Below, piece after piece: positions 38,002 through 44,263 of a DNA stretch of 44,263 nt. Both the position numbers and the translations under genes were made by a program. The stretch is from a virus. The notes beneath the pieces were generated by a model. The model was given only the letters and a program-made list of their open reading frames with translations, made no database searches and had not been told where the DNA came from. The stretch covers positions 1-44,263 of the IMG/VR virus record IMGVR_UViG_3300047409_000063. One strand, 5' to 3'. Positions within the stretch are counted from its first letter, which is position 1. Each line of letters opens with the position of its first letter.

Positions 38002-38233
38002 CTTCGGGAGTGACATATTCGGACGGGGCGGTATCTGCCCACACCTGACGACGCTCTTCCGCGAGTTTGTGAGCGTAATTGATCTGGCCGTCGGTAAGAC
38101 GGTCACTCGGCGCGGTATCGGCGGACTTGGCAAGCCTATCCGCCTCTTTGCGCCTTTCGTCGGCTACGTCGTGCTGCCAGTATTTCTTGGCATAGCCGGA
38201 TCTAAAATCAATTCCGGCAATTACATCACCCAT
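37988..38233 (-). CDS. First gene of the late operon, hypothetical
   Basis: An 81-residue protein, MGDVIAGIDFRSGYAKKYWQ, followed by basic/acidic helical sequence (ADERRKEADRLAKSADTAPS) and DRLTDGQINYAHKLAEERRQ. The start at 38233 lies only 15 bases after an intrinsic terminator, so it is reached only if polymerase reads through. A TTG at 38245 is in frame but its surroundings are poor. Function unknown. Confidence 0.6.
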   Translation of the reverse strand: MGDVIAGIDFRSGYAKKYWQHDVADERRKEADRLAKSADTAPSDRLTDGQINYAHKLAEERRQVWADTAPSEYVTPEDEPA

Positions 38234-38247
38234 GGGGCGCCCCAATG

Positions 38248-38275
38248 AAAAACCCGCCAGGACGAACCGGGCGGG
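38248..38275 (-). terminator. Intrinsic terminator just before the late operon
   Basis: On the minus strand CCCGCC (38275-38270) pairs with GGCGGG (38258-38253), followed by TTTTT (38252-38248) and the late genes. It would stop leftward transcripts coming from the replication operon. Directly upstream lies the inverted repeat CAAATCAC/GTGATTTG (38278-38285 and 38304-38311). Confidence 0.8.
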
Positions 38276-38284
38276 CGCAAATCA

Positions 38285-38325
38285 CGATGCTCTCTGATTT
38301 GGGGTGATTTGTGACGGAATGTCAA
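38285..38325 (-). promoter_or_regulatory. Possible late promoter (-35 TTGACA)
   Basis: TTGACA on the minus strand lies at 38325-38320, just past the end of the replication operon. No good -10 box lies 16-18 bases further on (CAAATC-type sequence only), so it may need a phage activator, or not be a promoter at all. Any transcript would start close to 38290 and meet the terminator at once. Confidence 0.35.
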
Positions 38326-38663
38326 GAGGCGGCACCACGCTTGTCCCGGGAAGCGATGCAGATTTTTAGGATTTCGTGGAACGGATGATCCGGCGCAATC
38401 TCATCCCCAAAAGTATCAAGTTCTTCTTTTATCAGATCCTCTAACGAGATTTTGTATTTGGCATCGGTAGAAATCGGATCGTCCGCCCAGACTGAAAAGG
38501 TTAGGTCGTTGTGACTTAAGCCGGAATAGGCCCCCTTAAAATAATCAACCACAGCATCTTTCACGCACTTATCAACCAATTCGCGGAGAAGACTGGAAAT
38601 TCCAGAGGTGGCTTCCGCAAAAGCCTCCCCGCCGATCCAGTACTGCGGGTCATAAGCCATCAT
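38322..38663 (-). CDS. Hypothetical protein, last of the replication operon
   Basis: A 113-residue acidic protein, start MMAYDPQYWIGGEAFAEATS with ATGA coupling to the upstream gene. Mixed alpha/beta composition, ending in a Lys/Arg-rich helix. Its stop lies about 47 bases before the terminator. No family is recognised. Confidence 0.65.
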   Translation of the reverse strand: MMAYDPQYWIGGEAFAEATSGISSLLRELVDKCVKDAVVDYFKGAYSGLSHNDLTFSVWADDPISTDAKYKISLEDLIKEELDTFGDEIAPDHPFHEILKICIASRDKRGAAS

Positions 38664-39235
38664 CCTATCCCCCAGAGCTTTGCTAATCTTCGCGCACTCA
38701 CCCGTAGAATGCGCTCCGCATTATCCCGCGCCGTGGTCCGCGAGTTATACCCGACCGAAAACCCGGCTATTTCGAGCGAATGCTCCTGACACACCACGTT
38801 GTCCACTATGATGCCTGGTTTGTGGCCGATCGTATCTCTCGCGGCTCGGTATTGCTGACGATGATGCGCTTGCTTTTCGGACTTCGCCATGCCGGACATT
38901 GAACCGGGGTCGGATGCGAAGATTCGGTTGAGGTCCGCCGAGCCTAGCGCGGATTGAAGACCGGCCGAAAACCAGTGGTGTTTGTATTTCTGAAGCGCGA
39001 TGTATTCAGTGCGCAGGCCCTCTTCCAATGCCCTCGACTTGGTTGCCCTCGTAAGGCGGCTGTAGAGCCTGTCCATCGTGCTATCGACGAACTGGTATAT
39101 CCTGCCGCCTCGCTTGTCGTCGCCTACGTGGACGTGATTGTGGGCTTTCGCAAGCCGTTCTAACGTCGGTCCTTCAACCGGCCTGTATTCCACGGGTATT
39201 CCCTTGAGTTTCTTGCGTGATGCTAATGCGTTCAT
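38660..39235 (-). CDS. Conserved rhizobial-type phage protein
   Basis: A 191-residue protein starting MNALASRKKLKGIPVEYRPV. The segment LNRIFASDPGSMSGMAKSEK, followed by AHHRQQYRAARDTIG and VCQEHSLEIAGFSVGYNSRT, matches a family of Rhizobiales phage and prophage proteins of unknown role as I recall; the C-terminal helical RILRVSARRLAKLWG may be DNA-binding. An earlier in-frame start is not favoured because of the GGGGCAACCAA before this ATG. Confidence 0.6.
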   Translation of the reverse strand: MNALASRKKLKGIPVEYRPVEGPTLERLAKAHNHVHVGDDKRGGRIYQFVDSTMDRLYSRLTRATKSRALEEGLRTEYIALQKYKHHWFSAGLQSALGSADLNRIFASDPGSMSGMAKSEKQAHHRQQYRAARDTIGHKPGIIVDNVVCQEHSLEIAGFSVGYNSRTTARDNAERILRVSARRLAKLWGIG

Positions 39236-39258
39236 TTGGTTGCCCCGGTTGCCCCAGA

Positions 39259-39651
39259 TCAAAACGGTTCTTTTCGTTCCCACGCATCACGCTCGGCTAG
39301 TTGTGCGTCGATCCGCTTTTGACGGGCCGCAGCCTCTCGTCTCGGCTGCATGCGGGTCTCGCAAGCGTCATAAACTTCCTTCACGGTCGGCAAAAAGTCG
39401 CTCATCACGGGAAGCCCCTTGCTCGGATGCGTCACCGCTATGATGATATCCTCGGGGTATTGCGTCAGAAGCGACGTGATCGCCGCAACGTAGGTCTCCG
39501 GGTCGTTGGCTTCGCCCTTGCGAAAGCAGCCGAACATTAGTCGCGCCCGTTGTGCCGCAAATTGCGTCGATTTCGCCAGATCCGCGGTTGAAGCTGTCGA
39601 GGATACTAACGAGATTGTCGGTTGCTTGAAGGACGTTGCCAGTTTTTGCAT
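39259..39651 (-). CDS. Hypothetical replication-module protein
   Basis: A 130-residue protein. SLLTQYPEDIIIAVTHPSKG and LPVMSDFLPTVKEVYDACE (about residues 61-98) recur in small rhizobial phage proteins near replication genes; RLMFGCFRKGEANDPETYVA precedes them. The first 50 residues are Ser/Thr-rich. It overlaps the replication gene upstream by 284 bases in another frame. The downstream part is the more convincing reading of this stretch. Confidence 0.6.
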   Translation of the reverse strand: MQKLATSFKQPTISLVSSTASTADLAKSTQFAAQRARLMFGCFRKGEANDPETYVAAITSLLTQYPEDIIIAVTHPSKGLPVMSDFLPTVKEVYDACETRMQPRREAAARQKRIDAQLAERDAWERKEPF

Positions 39652-40360
39652 TTTCCACCTTTGCCGGTTGATCTTCCCATCGGTCTTGATTCAGGAATGT
39701 TGCGGGATTTAACCAAGGGCGGTCCGGCGGCTTGGTGCGAATGTAGGCGTGGACGCCGAGCATGATCGCTTCGAACGGCACGCCGCGTTTGCGGGCAGCG
39801 GCAAGGGCCTTCACGGCAGCGGGCTTGCCAACCTTGTTCGGCCAATCCGCCCAGAAAATATTAAATTCGTTGGGATCGAACGAAAGCGCGACTGCGCGCG
39901 GTTCTTTCTTATCTGCTTCTGTATCTGTATCTGTATCTGTATCTGGTCGTTTCGCTTCCGTTACGGGACCGTTACGCTCCGTTACAGTGGAGTTTTTCCG
40001 ATGTTTTTCCCGCCATTTTTTCTGACGTTCGGCGTTCGTTGGATCCGTTATATCAGTCTCGTATTGCCTTTCTTTCCAACGGGTTATCTCTATGGTGTCG
40101 TTGGTGCAGCAGGCAATCAGATTTGCCCTGTCCATTTGCTCTAGGACCGACTGCAATTCGTTCTGTTCGAGGTCCAAAATGGCCGCATAGAAGTCCTCAC
40201 CACGGACAGCCCGACCCCTATGATCATCGTGCGATGCGTCCTCCAGTAGAGCGGCCCACACGCCCATAACGGTAGCTACCGTTACGCCAGCGTTACGCGC
40301 GACGACGCGAAACTTGCCATCCTCGCAAGTTCCTTCATGCCAGCGAAACCATCGGCTCAT
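39368..40360 (-). CDS. Phage replication protein (DnaD/O-like), extended C-terminus
   Basis: A 330-residue protein. The start MSRWFRWHEGTCEDGKFRVV is a winged-helix-like N-terminus, followed by VWAALLEDASHDDHRGRAVR, a linker with DTDTDTDTEADKK, then FNIFWADWPNKVGKPAAVKA and RPWLNPATFLNQDRWED, the typical end of DnaD/lambda O-like helicase loaders. The real domain seems to end near residue 235-250; the last 80-90 residues run through the frame of the next gene and look like non-selected sequence. A frameshift or a long overlap are both possible. Confidence 0.75.
   Translation of the reverse strand: MSRWFRWHEGTCEDGKFRVVARNAGVTVATVMGVWAALLEDASHDDHRGRAVRGEDFYAAILDLEQNELQSVLEQMDRANLIACCTNDTIEITRWKERQYETDITDPTNAERQKKWREKHRKNSTVTERNGPVTEAKRPDTDTDTDTEADKKEPRAVALSFDPNEFNIFWADWPNKVGKPAAVKALAAARKRGVPFEAIMLGVHAYIRTKPPDRPWLNPATFLNQDRWEDQPAKVENAKTGNVLQATDNLVSILDSFNRGSGEIDAICGTTGATNVRLLSQGRSQRPGDLRCGDHVASDAIPRGYHHSGDASEQGASRDERLFADREGSL
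39921..39944 (-). repeat. Hexanucleotide microsatellite (GTATCT)4
   Basis: Four copies of GTATCT on the + strand encode the Asp-Thr repeat in the linker of the replication protein. Unit length six keeps the frame, so slippage would change only the linker length. Confidence 0.85.
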
Positions 40361-40593
40361 GGGAGCATCCCGAGCGCAGCCATATAGGCGTCAACGTCGG
40401 CGGCAAGCTCCGCGGCCTTCTTGGCGTCTGCGCGCTGCTTGCGGACGACAACCCGGAGAGCGGCAGGATTGAATCCATTGCCTTTGGCTTCCGCGTAAAC
40501 GTCGCGAATATCGTCCGCGGTCGCTTTCTTTTCGTCCTCTAGCGTGTTGATCCGGGATATGATCGATTTAAGCTGGTTGTCGCCGGGCGTCAC
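40357..40593 (-). CDS. GapR-like nucleoid protein (DUF2312)
   Basis: A 78-residue protein matching DUF2312/GapR over its whole length: LKSIISRINTLEDEKKATAD, then DIRDVYAEAKGNGFNPAALR and VVVRKQRADAKKAAEL, ending VDAYMAALGMLP. In Caulobacter GapR clamps overtwisted DNA ahead of replication and helps topoisomerases. A phage copy beside replication genes may assist phage DNA copying or compete with the host GapR. ATGA links it to the gene upstream. Confidence 0.92.
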   Translation of the reverse strand: MTPGDNQLKSIISRINTLEDEKKATADDIRDVYAEAKGNGFNPAALRVVVRKQRADAKKAAELAADVDAYMAALGMLP

Positions 40594-41138
40594 TTTTGCA
40601 CCCCGCCCATTTGCAGGCGCGCAAATCGGAGTGCGGCTCCTTTCGCTTTAATCGTTCGTGTCCTGACACCTGTTTTCTGCCCGGTAGGGCGACCGAGTTC
40701 ACGCTTGTATAGTTTCGGAGGATAAAGCTTGATTGTTTTTTCCCCATCGCGCTCTAGCGTCTTGAGCAGTTTTTTCGTCCCAACCGCCGTGTCAAAAAGA
40801 GGAGCAATTTTGTCGTGGTGCGTGTAAACTACGCATTCAGAAGGAAGCCCGTCTTTGGTTTTCGTTACGAAATAAGCTCGGCTATGAAACCAGTCTACAA
40901 AGTGGAATGGATGCGGAAACGCATCGCCGTGCGCCTGGGAACAGATGGCCATGGCACAAATTTGCGTATTGCCCTGCCCCCCCAACTCGATCGACCGGCG
41001 CAAGTGATCCTTGGTCAACGTCAATTCGACTTCCCGCAATGCTGGACGAACTTTAGCCCATGCGGTGATTACCTTTCCGTTTTCGAGTTTGAACCTGAAG
41101 GCGTGCCTATGCTTCGGCTGAATTTTAGCCATCCTCAT
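40590..41138 (-). CDS. Hypothetical protein, 182 residues
   Basis: A basic protein, start MRMAKIQPKHRHAFRFKLEN with beta strands at first (VITAWAKVRPALREVELTLT) and a strongly basic C-terminus (RELGRPTGQKTGVRTRTIKA) that could bind DNA. It lies between an HTH protein and GapR-like protein in the replication operon. No family is recognised. Confidence 0.65.
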   Translation of the reverse strand: MRMAKIQPKHRHAFRFKLENGKVITAWAKVRPALREVELTLTKDHLRRSIELGGQGNTQICAMAICSQAHGDAFPHPFHFVDWFHSRAYFVTKTKDGLPSECVVYTHHDKIAPLFDTAVGTKKLLKTLERDGEKTIKLYPPKLYKRELGRPTGQKTGVRTRTIKAKGAALRFARLQMGGVQK

Positions 41139-41590
41139 TTCTCCATTTGTTTAACGAGACGGCGCCATGCCGCCGCCGTATCCCGAGCGGCCTCTATGAT
41201 TTCCTCATCCACAGGCCCGTCATATGTGGCGAGGAGCATTGCTTCGTTGGCGAAGAGTAAGAACGCATCTTTTTTGCGAGGAGGTTCGGGCCTGGCCTCT
41301 TCACGGCGGGGAAGACGCCGGGCTTTGCCGTCGAGGCCAATTCTGGTTTCCGCCTCAACTGACACACCTGTGTCAGTTGACTGTCTGGCGCGTCTCACCG
41401 TCTCAAAACTTACGCCTGCTACCTTGGCAATCGCTCGGTTTGACATCTGAGGGTTGGCAGCTATCGCCTCGGCCGCGAGGCAGCTCGCTGGCAGATACGG
41501 TGCCCCGCAATCGCACGGTGCTTCAGCAATGGAGCCGCAAGCAGAACAGGCAAGTTCAACCGGACGCCGAATTTGAATAACGTTTGTCAT
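41135..41590 (-). CDS. Zinc-ribbon plus helix-turn-helix protein
   Basis: A 151-residue protein. Residues about 15-30 hold the Cys pairs CSACGSIAEAPCDCG, a short zinc ribbon. NPQMSNRAIAKVAGVSFETV (about 46-65) is a helix-turn-helix, followed by the conserved RARQSTDTGVSVEAETRIGL DG pattern frequent in rhizobial phage and plasmid proteins. The C-terminal part is helical. A role as transcription regulator or replication-site binding protein is likely. A perfect palindrome (ACACACCTGTGT-type) in its own DNA near 41365-41375 may be incidental. Confidence 0.7.
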   Translation of the reverse strand: MTNVIQIRRPVELACSACGSIAEAPCDCGAPYLPASCLAAEAIAANPQMSNRAIAKVAGVSFETVRRARQSTDTGVSVEAETRIGLDGKARRLPRREEARPEPPRKKDAFLLFANEAMLLATYDGPVDEEIIEAARDTAAAWRRLVKQMEK

Positions 41591-41972
41591 CGCATTCCTC
41601 TTTGATTTGATCGGGAACGCGATTGCTACTGTTATTTCTACGGAGGAGACCCCAGCACTCCAGGGTAATCAGGGCCTCGTCTAAGCCCTTGGCGACCGCT
41701 GTCTTTGCTCCAGCTTCCTGCATGGCCGCATGCGCAAGCCTCTGGGACGGCCTGACAGCCCCGCCAGTCGCTTTCAATTCAAGCCCAAATATCTCCCCAT
41801 CCTTAATCAGAAGGATGTCAGGAACGCCGGCAATCACTCCCATGGCCTTGAAGGACTTGCCTTCGGACCATGACCGCTTGCCGCCGTTCGGGACGTGGAA
41901 CCAAAACACTTTCGGTTCGCTGCGGAGGAGAAGGTTTTGAATGACCGCTTTTTGTATGTCGGCCTCGGTCAT
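41556..41972 (-). CDS. VRR-NUC domain nuclease
   Basis: A 138-residue protein with PD-(D/E)XK-type motifs of the VRR-NUC family: VPNGGKRSWSEGKSFKAMGV (about residues 27-46), GVPDILLIKDGEIFGLELKA, with Asp and the ExK pair, then TGGAVRPSQRLAHAAMQ. VRR-NUC phage proteins act on branched DNA, as Fan1-type enzymes do. The start at 41972 makes an ATGA overlap with a small upstream gene. The downstream overlap with the HTH gene is 35 bases. Confidence 0.85.
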   Translation of the reverse strand: MTEADIQKAVIQNLLLRSEPKVFWFHVPNGGKRSWSEGKSFKAMGVIAGVPDILLIKDGEIFGLELKATGGAVRPSQRLAHAAMQEAGAKTAVAKGLDEALITLECWGLLRRNNSSNRVPDQIKEECDDKRYSNSASG

Positions 41973-42142
41973 GACCTCGCCTCCTGCTTGAGCCCAGGAA
42001 TCGGGCATTCGCAGATCCAGGCTAGTTCAACCCCGTAGTTGTGGTGGTGCATCCAAGCGTTGGGAAAGGACATTACCCAGCCGAGCTTGTAGTGATCCTC
42101 TATCCGGTCATAGCGAACGAATTTCATGGCGCGAGGAGTCAT
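41969..42142 (-). CDS. 57-residue hypothetical protein, ATGA-coupled on both sides
   Basis: MTPRAMKFVRYDRIEDHYKL, then GWVMSFPNAWMHHHNYGVEL and AWICECPIPG. The ATG overlaps the methyltransferase stop and the TGA overlaps the VRR-NUC start, both as ATGA, so translation is almost certain. The His triplet followed by aromatic residues and a CEC motif hints at metal binding. Unknown family. Confidence 0.7.
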   Translation of the reverse strand: MTPRAMKFVRYDRIEDHYKLGWVMSFPNAWMHHHNYGVELAWICECPIPGLKQEARS

Positions 42143-42849
42143 AACAGCGCCTCCTGCTTGGCAGGCTTGGGCGCTTCAACGAACATATCTGGCGCGTCTA
42201 GTGCGGCTTTGATGCGCTTGCAGGCTATGTCGAAGTATTCCGGCTCGCGCTCAATCCCGATAAATTGCTTCCCCAGATTGACGGCGGCAACGCCCGTAGT
42301 CCCCGACCCCATAAACGGATCTAAGATCGTTCGAGCTTTCGGAAGAAAGCCGATGCACCAGGTCATCACCTCGATGGGCTTCTGTGTCGGATGAAATCTT
42401 TCGCGGCGGTCGGCAAAAATCTTGTTATTCGCAAGCGTAAATTTCTTAGGCGTGGTAGCGTCAAGGCTGGTCCAAGCCAGTTCCCCGTCACCATAGGTAG
42501 GCATTGTTTGGCACTTGTCCCACCAAAGCCATCGACCGCGCGCCGGGAATAAGTCGGCAAAATAGTTTCCGCCCCATATAATTTGGTCATCCGAAGCGGA
42601 CATGATTAGGTCAAAGACAACCTTATGAGGGCGCTCTCTGTCCCACTCATTGTCGGGATAATGCGCGGACGGGATGGGCTTGCTGCCGTTAAAGCGCGCG
42701 GCTTCCTTCTTCTTTCCTTGGTCGGCACCAATCCCATAAGGCGGATCAGTCACCACGGCATCGACCTTGCCCAAAGTTGGCAATATCTCTCGGCAATCGC
42801 CCAAGTACAGCGTCACGCCTTCCGCCAGATGTTCGACGCGATGGCTCAC
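42139..42849 (-). CDS. DNA methyltransferase (DpnA-like, beta class)
   Basis: A 236-residue protein with motif IV DPPYG at 35-39, followed by the target domain, the RFHPTQKP motif (151-158) and motif I FMGSGTTG at 179-186, then IGIEREPEYF. The order IV to I defines the beta class of N6-adenine or N4-cytosine methyltransferases. No restriction enzyme is next to it. It is coupled on both sides by ATGA and could protect phage DNA or control replication by methylation. Confidence 0.9.
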   Translation of the reverse strand: MSHRVEHLAEGVTLYLGDCREILPTLGKVDAVVTDPPYGIGADQGKKKEAARFNGSKPIPSAHYPDNEWDRERPHKVVFDLIMSASDDQIIWGGNYFADLFPARGRWLWWDKCQTMPTYGDGELAWTSLDATTPKKFTLANNKIFADRRERFHPTQKPIEVMTWCIGFLPKARTILDPFMGSGTTGVAAVNLGKQFIGIEREPEYFDIACKRIKAALDAPDMFVEAPKPAKQEALL

Positions 42850-43058
42850 GCGGCTTTCTCCCGCTTAAGCCGAGCAATCGTGACGATCTGCAATTCCGCC
42901 TGTAAGATACGGATGCAAACGCTTGTCTTATGGATGTTCGGCTTGCCGTCCGTGTAGCCCTGCAAGCGTTCGATCTGGGTCTTGAGGTGGAGTGCCTGTT
43001 GCGCCTGCGGCAATTTGCGGATGCGGCGCAACATTTGGTTGAGAAATGCCTCTCTCAT
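42846..43058 (-). CDS. Hypothetical protein, 70 residues
   Basis: A small helical basic protein, start MREAFLNQMLRRIRKLPQAQ, coupled through ATGA to the DnaA-like gene and to the methyltransferase gene. The N-terminal part is mainly Arg/Leu/Gln-rich. No family recognised; a nucleic-acid-binding or regulatory role is possible. Confidence 0.65.
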   Translation of the reverse strand: MREAFLNQMLRRIRKLPQAQQALHLKTQIERLQGYTDGKPNIHKTSVCIRILQAELQIVTIARLKREKAA

Positions 43059-43666
43059 GCCAGTATCTCCCGCTTTATTTCCGCGATCTCTTCAGCCAAG
43101 CCGTTGTCCTCGGCGAGACGTTGATTTATCCGCCTGACCGAGTGGAGTATGGTCGTGTGATCTCGACCCATGCGGCGGCCGATTTCCGGCAGCGAACGCG
43201 AGGTTAGTTGCTTGCAGAGATAGACCGCGACCTGGCGAGGCAATACGACATCCTTGTCCCGCCGCACTGACAGGATCTCGTTGCGGGCGATGCCGTAATG
43301 GCGCCCCACGGCTTTGATGATATCCTCGACCTGGATAGCGCGAGGCACGACCGCCCCGAGTTCTTTACCGACAGAGAACCATTGCGATTTCGGCAGCGGA
43401 ATCGCCTTTTGCCGTTCCACCCATGTTTTGACCGGATCAACAGGTTCGTTGATAGCCATCAAACTCGCTATTACGGCTGGCAACGAGCTGATCTCTGAGC
43501 CCGAGATTGACTCAGGTTCAGCCAGCTTAGGTCGTTTTTCCTGCATGACTTCGGCATGATGTTTTCTTAATAGCGAAAGAAGCTCTGCCGATCCGTTCTT
43601 CGCTTTGTCGCAATAACCCTTGTCCTCATCCGCCGAGCGGTGAGGTCTGTCTAGTTGATCAAGCAT
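43055..43666 (-). CDS. DnaA domain IV protein
   Basis: A 203-residue protein whose C-terminal 90 residues are a DnaA DNA-binding domain: VEDIIKAVGRHYGIARNEIL (residues 113-132), then RRDKDVVLPRQVAVYLCKQL and the signature GRDHTTILHS (167-176). The AAA+ ATPase domain is absent; the N-terminal half is unrelated and probably disordered. It could bind DnaA boxes at a phage origin or occupy those of the host. It heads the operon with the replication protein at its end. Confidence 0.88.
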   Translation of the reverse strand: MLDQLDRPHRSADEDKGYCDKAKNGSAELLSLLRKHHAEVMQEKRPKLAEPESISGSEISSLPAVIASLMAINEPVDPVKTWVERQKAIPLPKSQWFSVGKELGAVVPRAIQVEDIIKAVGRHYGIARNEILSVRRDKDVVLPRQVAVYLCKQLTSRSLPEIGRRMGRDHTTILHSVRRINQRLAEDNGLAEEIAEIKREILA

Positions 43667-43692
43667 TATTCCCCGTGCCCCCGTTGCCTTTC

Positions 43693-44028
43693 TTAGTTAG
43701 TCTTGCCCACCACAGCTTTAGCCGCGACCACAGCAGCGTTCCCAGCGCCGGCAATGGCTTCAGTTCTAGTGATGTCTCTCTTGAGCTTGTTGAATTGGCG
43801 CGCGCATTCGGCGTCGTATGCAGCTTTGATAAGCGCATAGGTTCCTGCGCTGATCTTTTTGACGGCGGAAAGACGGTATCGGAGTTGCCAGAGTGTCCAG
43901 TAGTTAACGCCATATTCTTGTTCTATCCCTCGCAGCGCATTCTCGGCATCGCCTGGGCCTCGCACTCGCATCCGCGTTAACTCTCGCGACCACTGTGCAG
44001 CTTCTTGAACGAACGCGGTTTCACTCAT
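43693..44028 (-). CDS. Conserved rhizobial phage protein, first gene of replication operon
   Basis: A 111-residue protein, start MSETAFVQEAAQWSRELTRM at 44028. The pattern GPGDAENALRGIEQEYGVNY followed by WTLWQLRYRLSAVKKISAGT is shared with small proteins of Rhizobiales genomes and phages. The helical C-terminal half has ECARQFNKLKRDITRTEAIA. The frame extends upstream as far as 44080 with a GGAGG sequence there, so a longer N-terminus (TTG or GTG) is possible. Confidence 0.65.
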   Translation of the reverse strand: MSETAFVQEAAQWSRELTRMRVRGPGDAENALRGIEQEYGVNYWTLWQLRYRLSAVKKISAGTYALIKAAYDAECARQFNKLKRDITRTEAIAGAGNAAVVAAKAVVGKTN

Positions 44029-44089
44029 TTGCCTACCCGTCAAAAACTTTTTGAGCACTTTCAAAAAATCCTCCTGCATGCTGATCGGC
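44029..44089. other. Divergent gap between replication operon and small + gene
   Basis: 61 bp with A-rich and T-rich runs and a GGAGG/CCTCC-type ribosome site on the minus strand. No promoter could be found with confidence, and no AATGGGA operator occurs here. Confidence 0.3.
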
Positions 44090-44263
44090 ATGAAGAAGGC
44101 TGACAATGACAACTTCGACCCTTGGACATCGATCGGTTTGCAGACCGCGATGCTTCTGAACCGGCTGCACATACAGGCGCAGCTTTTAGAATTACAAACC
44201 GACAGCCCTGAGAAAGGCGTAGAGAACGACAAGCCCGACAACGAGCGCGCTACCCGCGAGGAG
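44090..44263 (+). CDS. Small charged hypothetical protein, copy 2, partial
   Basis: The frame starts MKKADNDNFDPWTSIGLQTA and runs off the right edge after 58 residues. It corresponds to residues 1-61 of the copy at 141-365; the two differ at the N-terminus, at N/D exchanges and at R/H and A/P positions. The start environments differ as well, so these look like paralogs or variants, not one continuous overlap. Confidence 0.6.
   Translation, partial: MKKADNDNFDPWTSIGLQTAMLLNRLHIQAQLLELQTDSPEKGVENDKPDNERATREE
44102..44263 (+). repeat. Imperfect direct repeat, right copy (partner 162-323)
   Basis: 150 of 162 bases agree with 162-323 without gaps. If this region were used to close the molecule, the unit length would be 43,940 bp, but the flanking 1-161 and 43941-44101 do not match, so closure is not simple. 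Confidence 0.85.

Noticed and set aside
43659-43913. 84-codon leftward frame
   Set aside because: It overlaps the conserved gene at 43693-44028 in another frame, and only that gene has recognisable sequence.
1-44263. CRISPR array or tRNA gene
   Set aside because: The only regular repeats are coding ones (21-bp, 66-bp and the hexamer tract), and no cloverleaf with tRNA consensus boxes was seen. A tRNAscan run would settle the latter.

Overview
The window reads as an almost complete genome of a temperate, short-tailed (podovirus-like) phage or prophage, probably of a Rhizobiales host such as Bradyrhizobium or a relative. Seen in the sequence: GC-rich DNA, tightly packed genes with overlapping start and stop codons, an integrase, a LexA-type repressor with operators, and a full set of head, portal, terminase, tail-adaptor and lysis genes without a long tape-measure gene. 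The host guess rests on family knowledge: a GapR/DUF2312 protein, a stand-alone DnaA domain IV protein and several small proteins of a type common in rhizobial prophages.

Layout. (1) 1-2400, control region: a leftward operon of four genes (467-1453; Cro-like protein, GIY-YIG protein, two unknown small proteins), a rightward S24-type repressor (1540-2289), and two promoters that each carry the same 18-bp palindrome in the -35/-10 spacer. (2) 2440-11527, rightward early operon: recombination genes (an AEKRA-motif protein, a protein with an SSB-like tail, NinB, a DUF968-like HNH protein), many small accessory proteins, an NPPY methyltransferase, an excisionase-like gene and a tyrosine integrase. 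Near its end, in the leader of the gene at 10548, lies a probable hammerhead ribozyme inside a 184-nt inverted-repeat structure. (3) 11524-38233, leftward late operon, read from right to left: small pre-terminase genes, TerL, a portal split into two reading frames, a free-standing endonuclease VII, repeat-rich structural proteins, an FkbM methyltransferase and a TPR-glycosyltransferase, scaffold, major capsid protein flanked downstream by two UUCG-loop terminators, tail adaptor and nozzle proteins, internal virion proteins, tail-collar fibre, endolysin, lipoprotein and holin candidates. (4) 38322-44028, leftward replication operon: DnaA domain IV protein, DNA methyltransferase, VRR-NUC nuclease, helix-turn-helix protein, GapR-like protein and a replication protein, ending at a terminator just before the late genes.

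The two ends are cut inside genes. A 162-bp stretch near the left end (162-323) recurs at the right end (44102-44263) with 12 differences, most of them silent in the + frame, so a small gene is duplicated or the circle is closed through a diverged copy. If the molecule is circular, the leftward promoter at 1461-1490 would feed the replication operon and then, past the terminator at 38248-38275, the late genes.

Most unusual: the hammerhead-containing element at 10324-10541, whose right arm can pair either with its left arm or with the ribosome binding site of the next gene.
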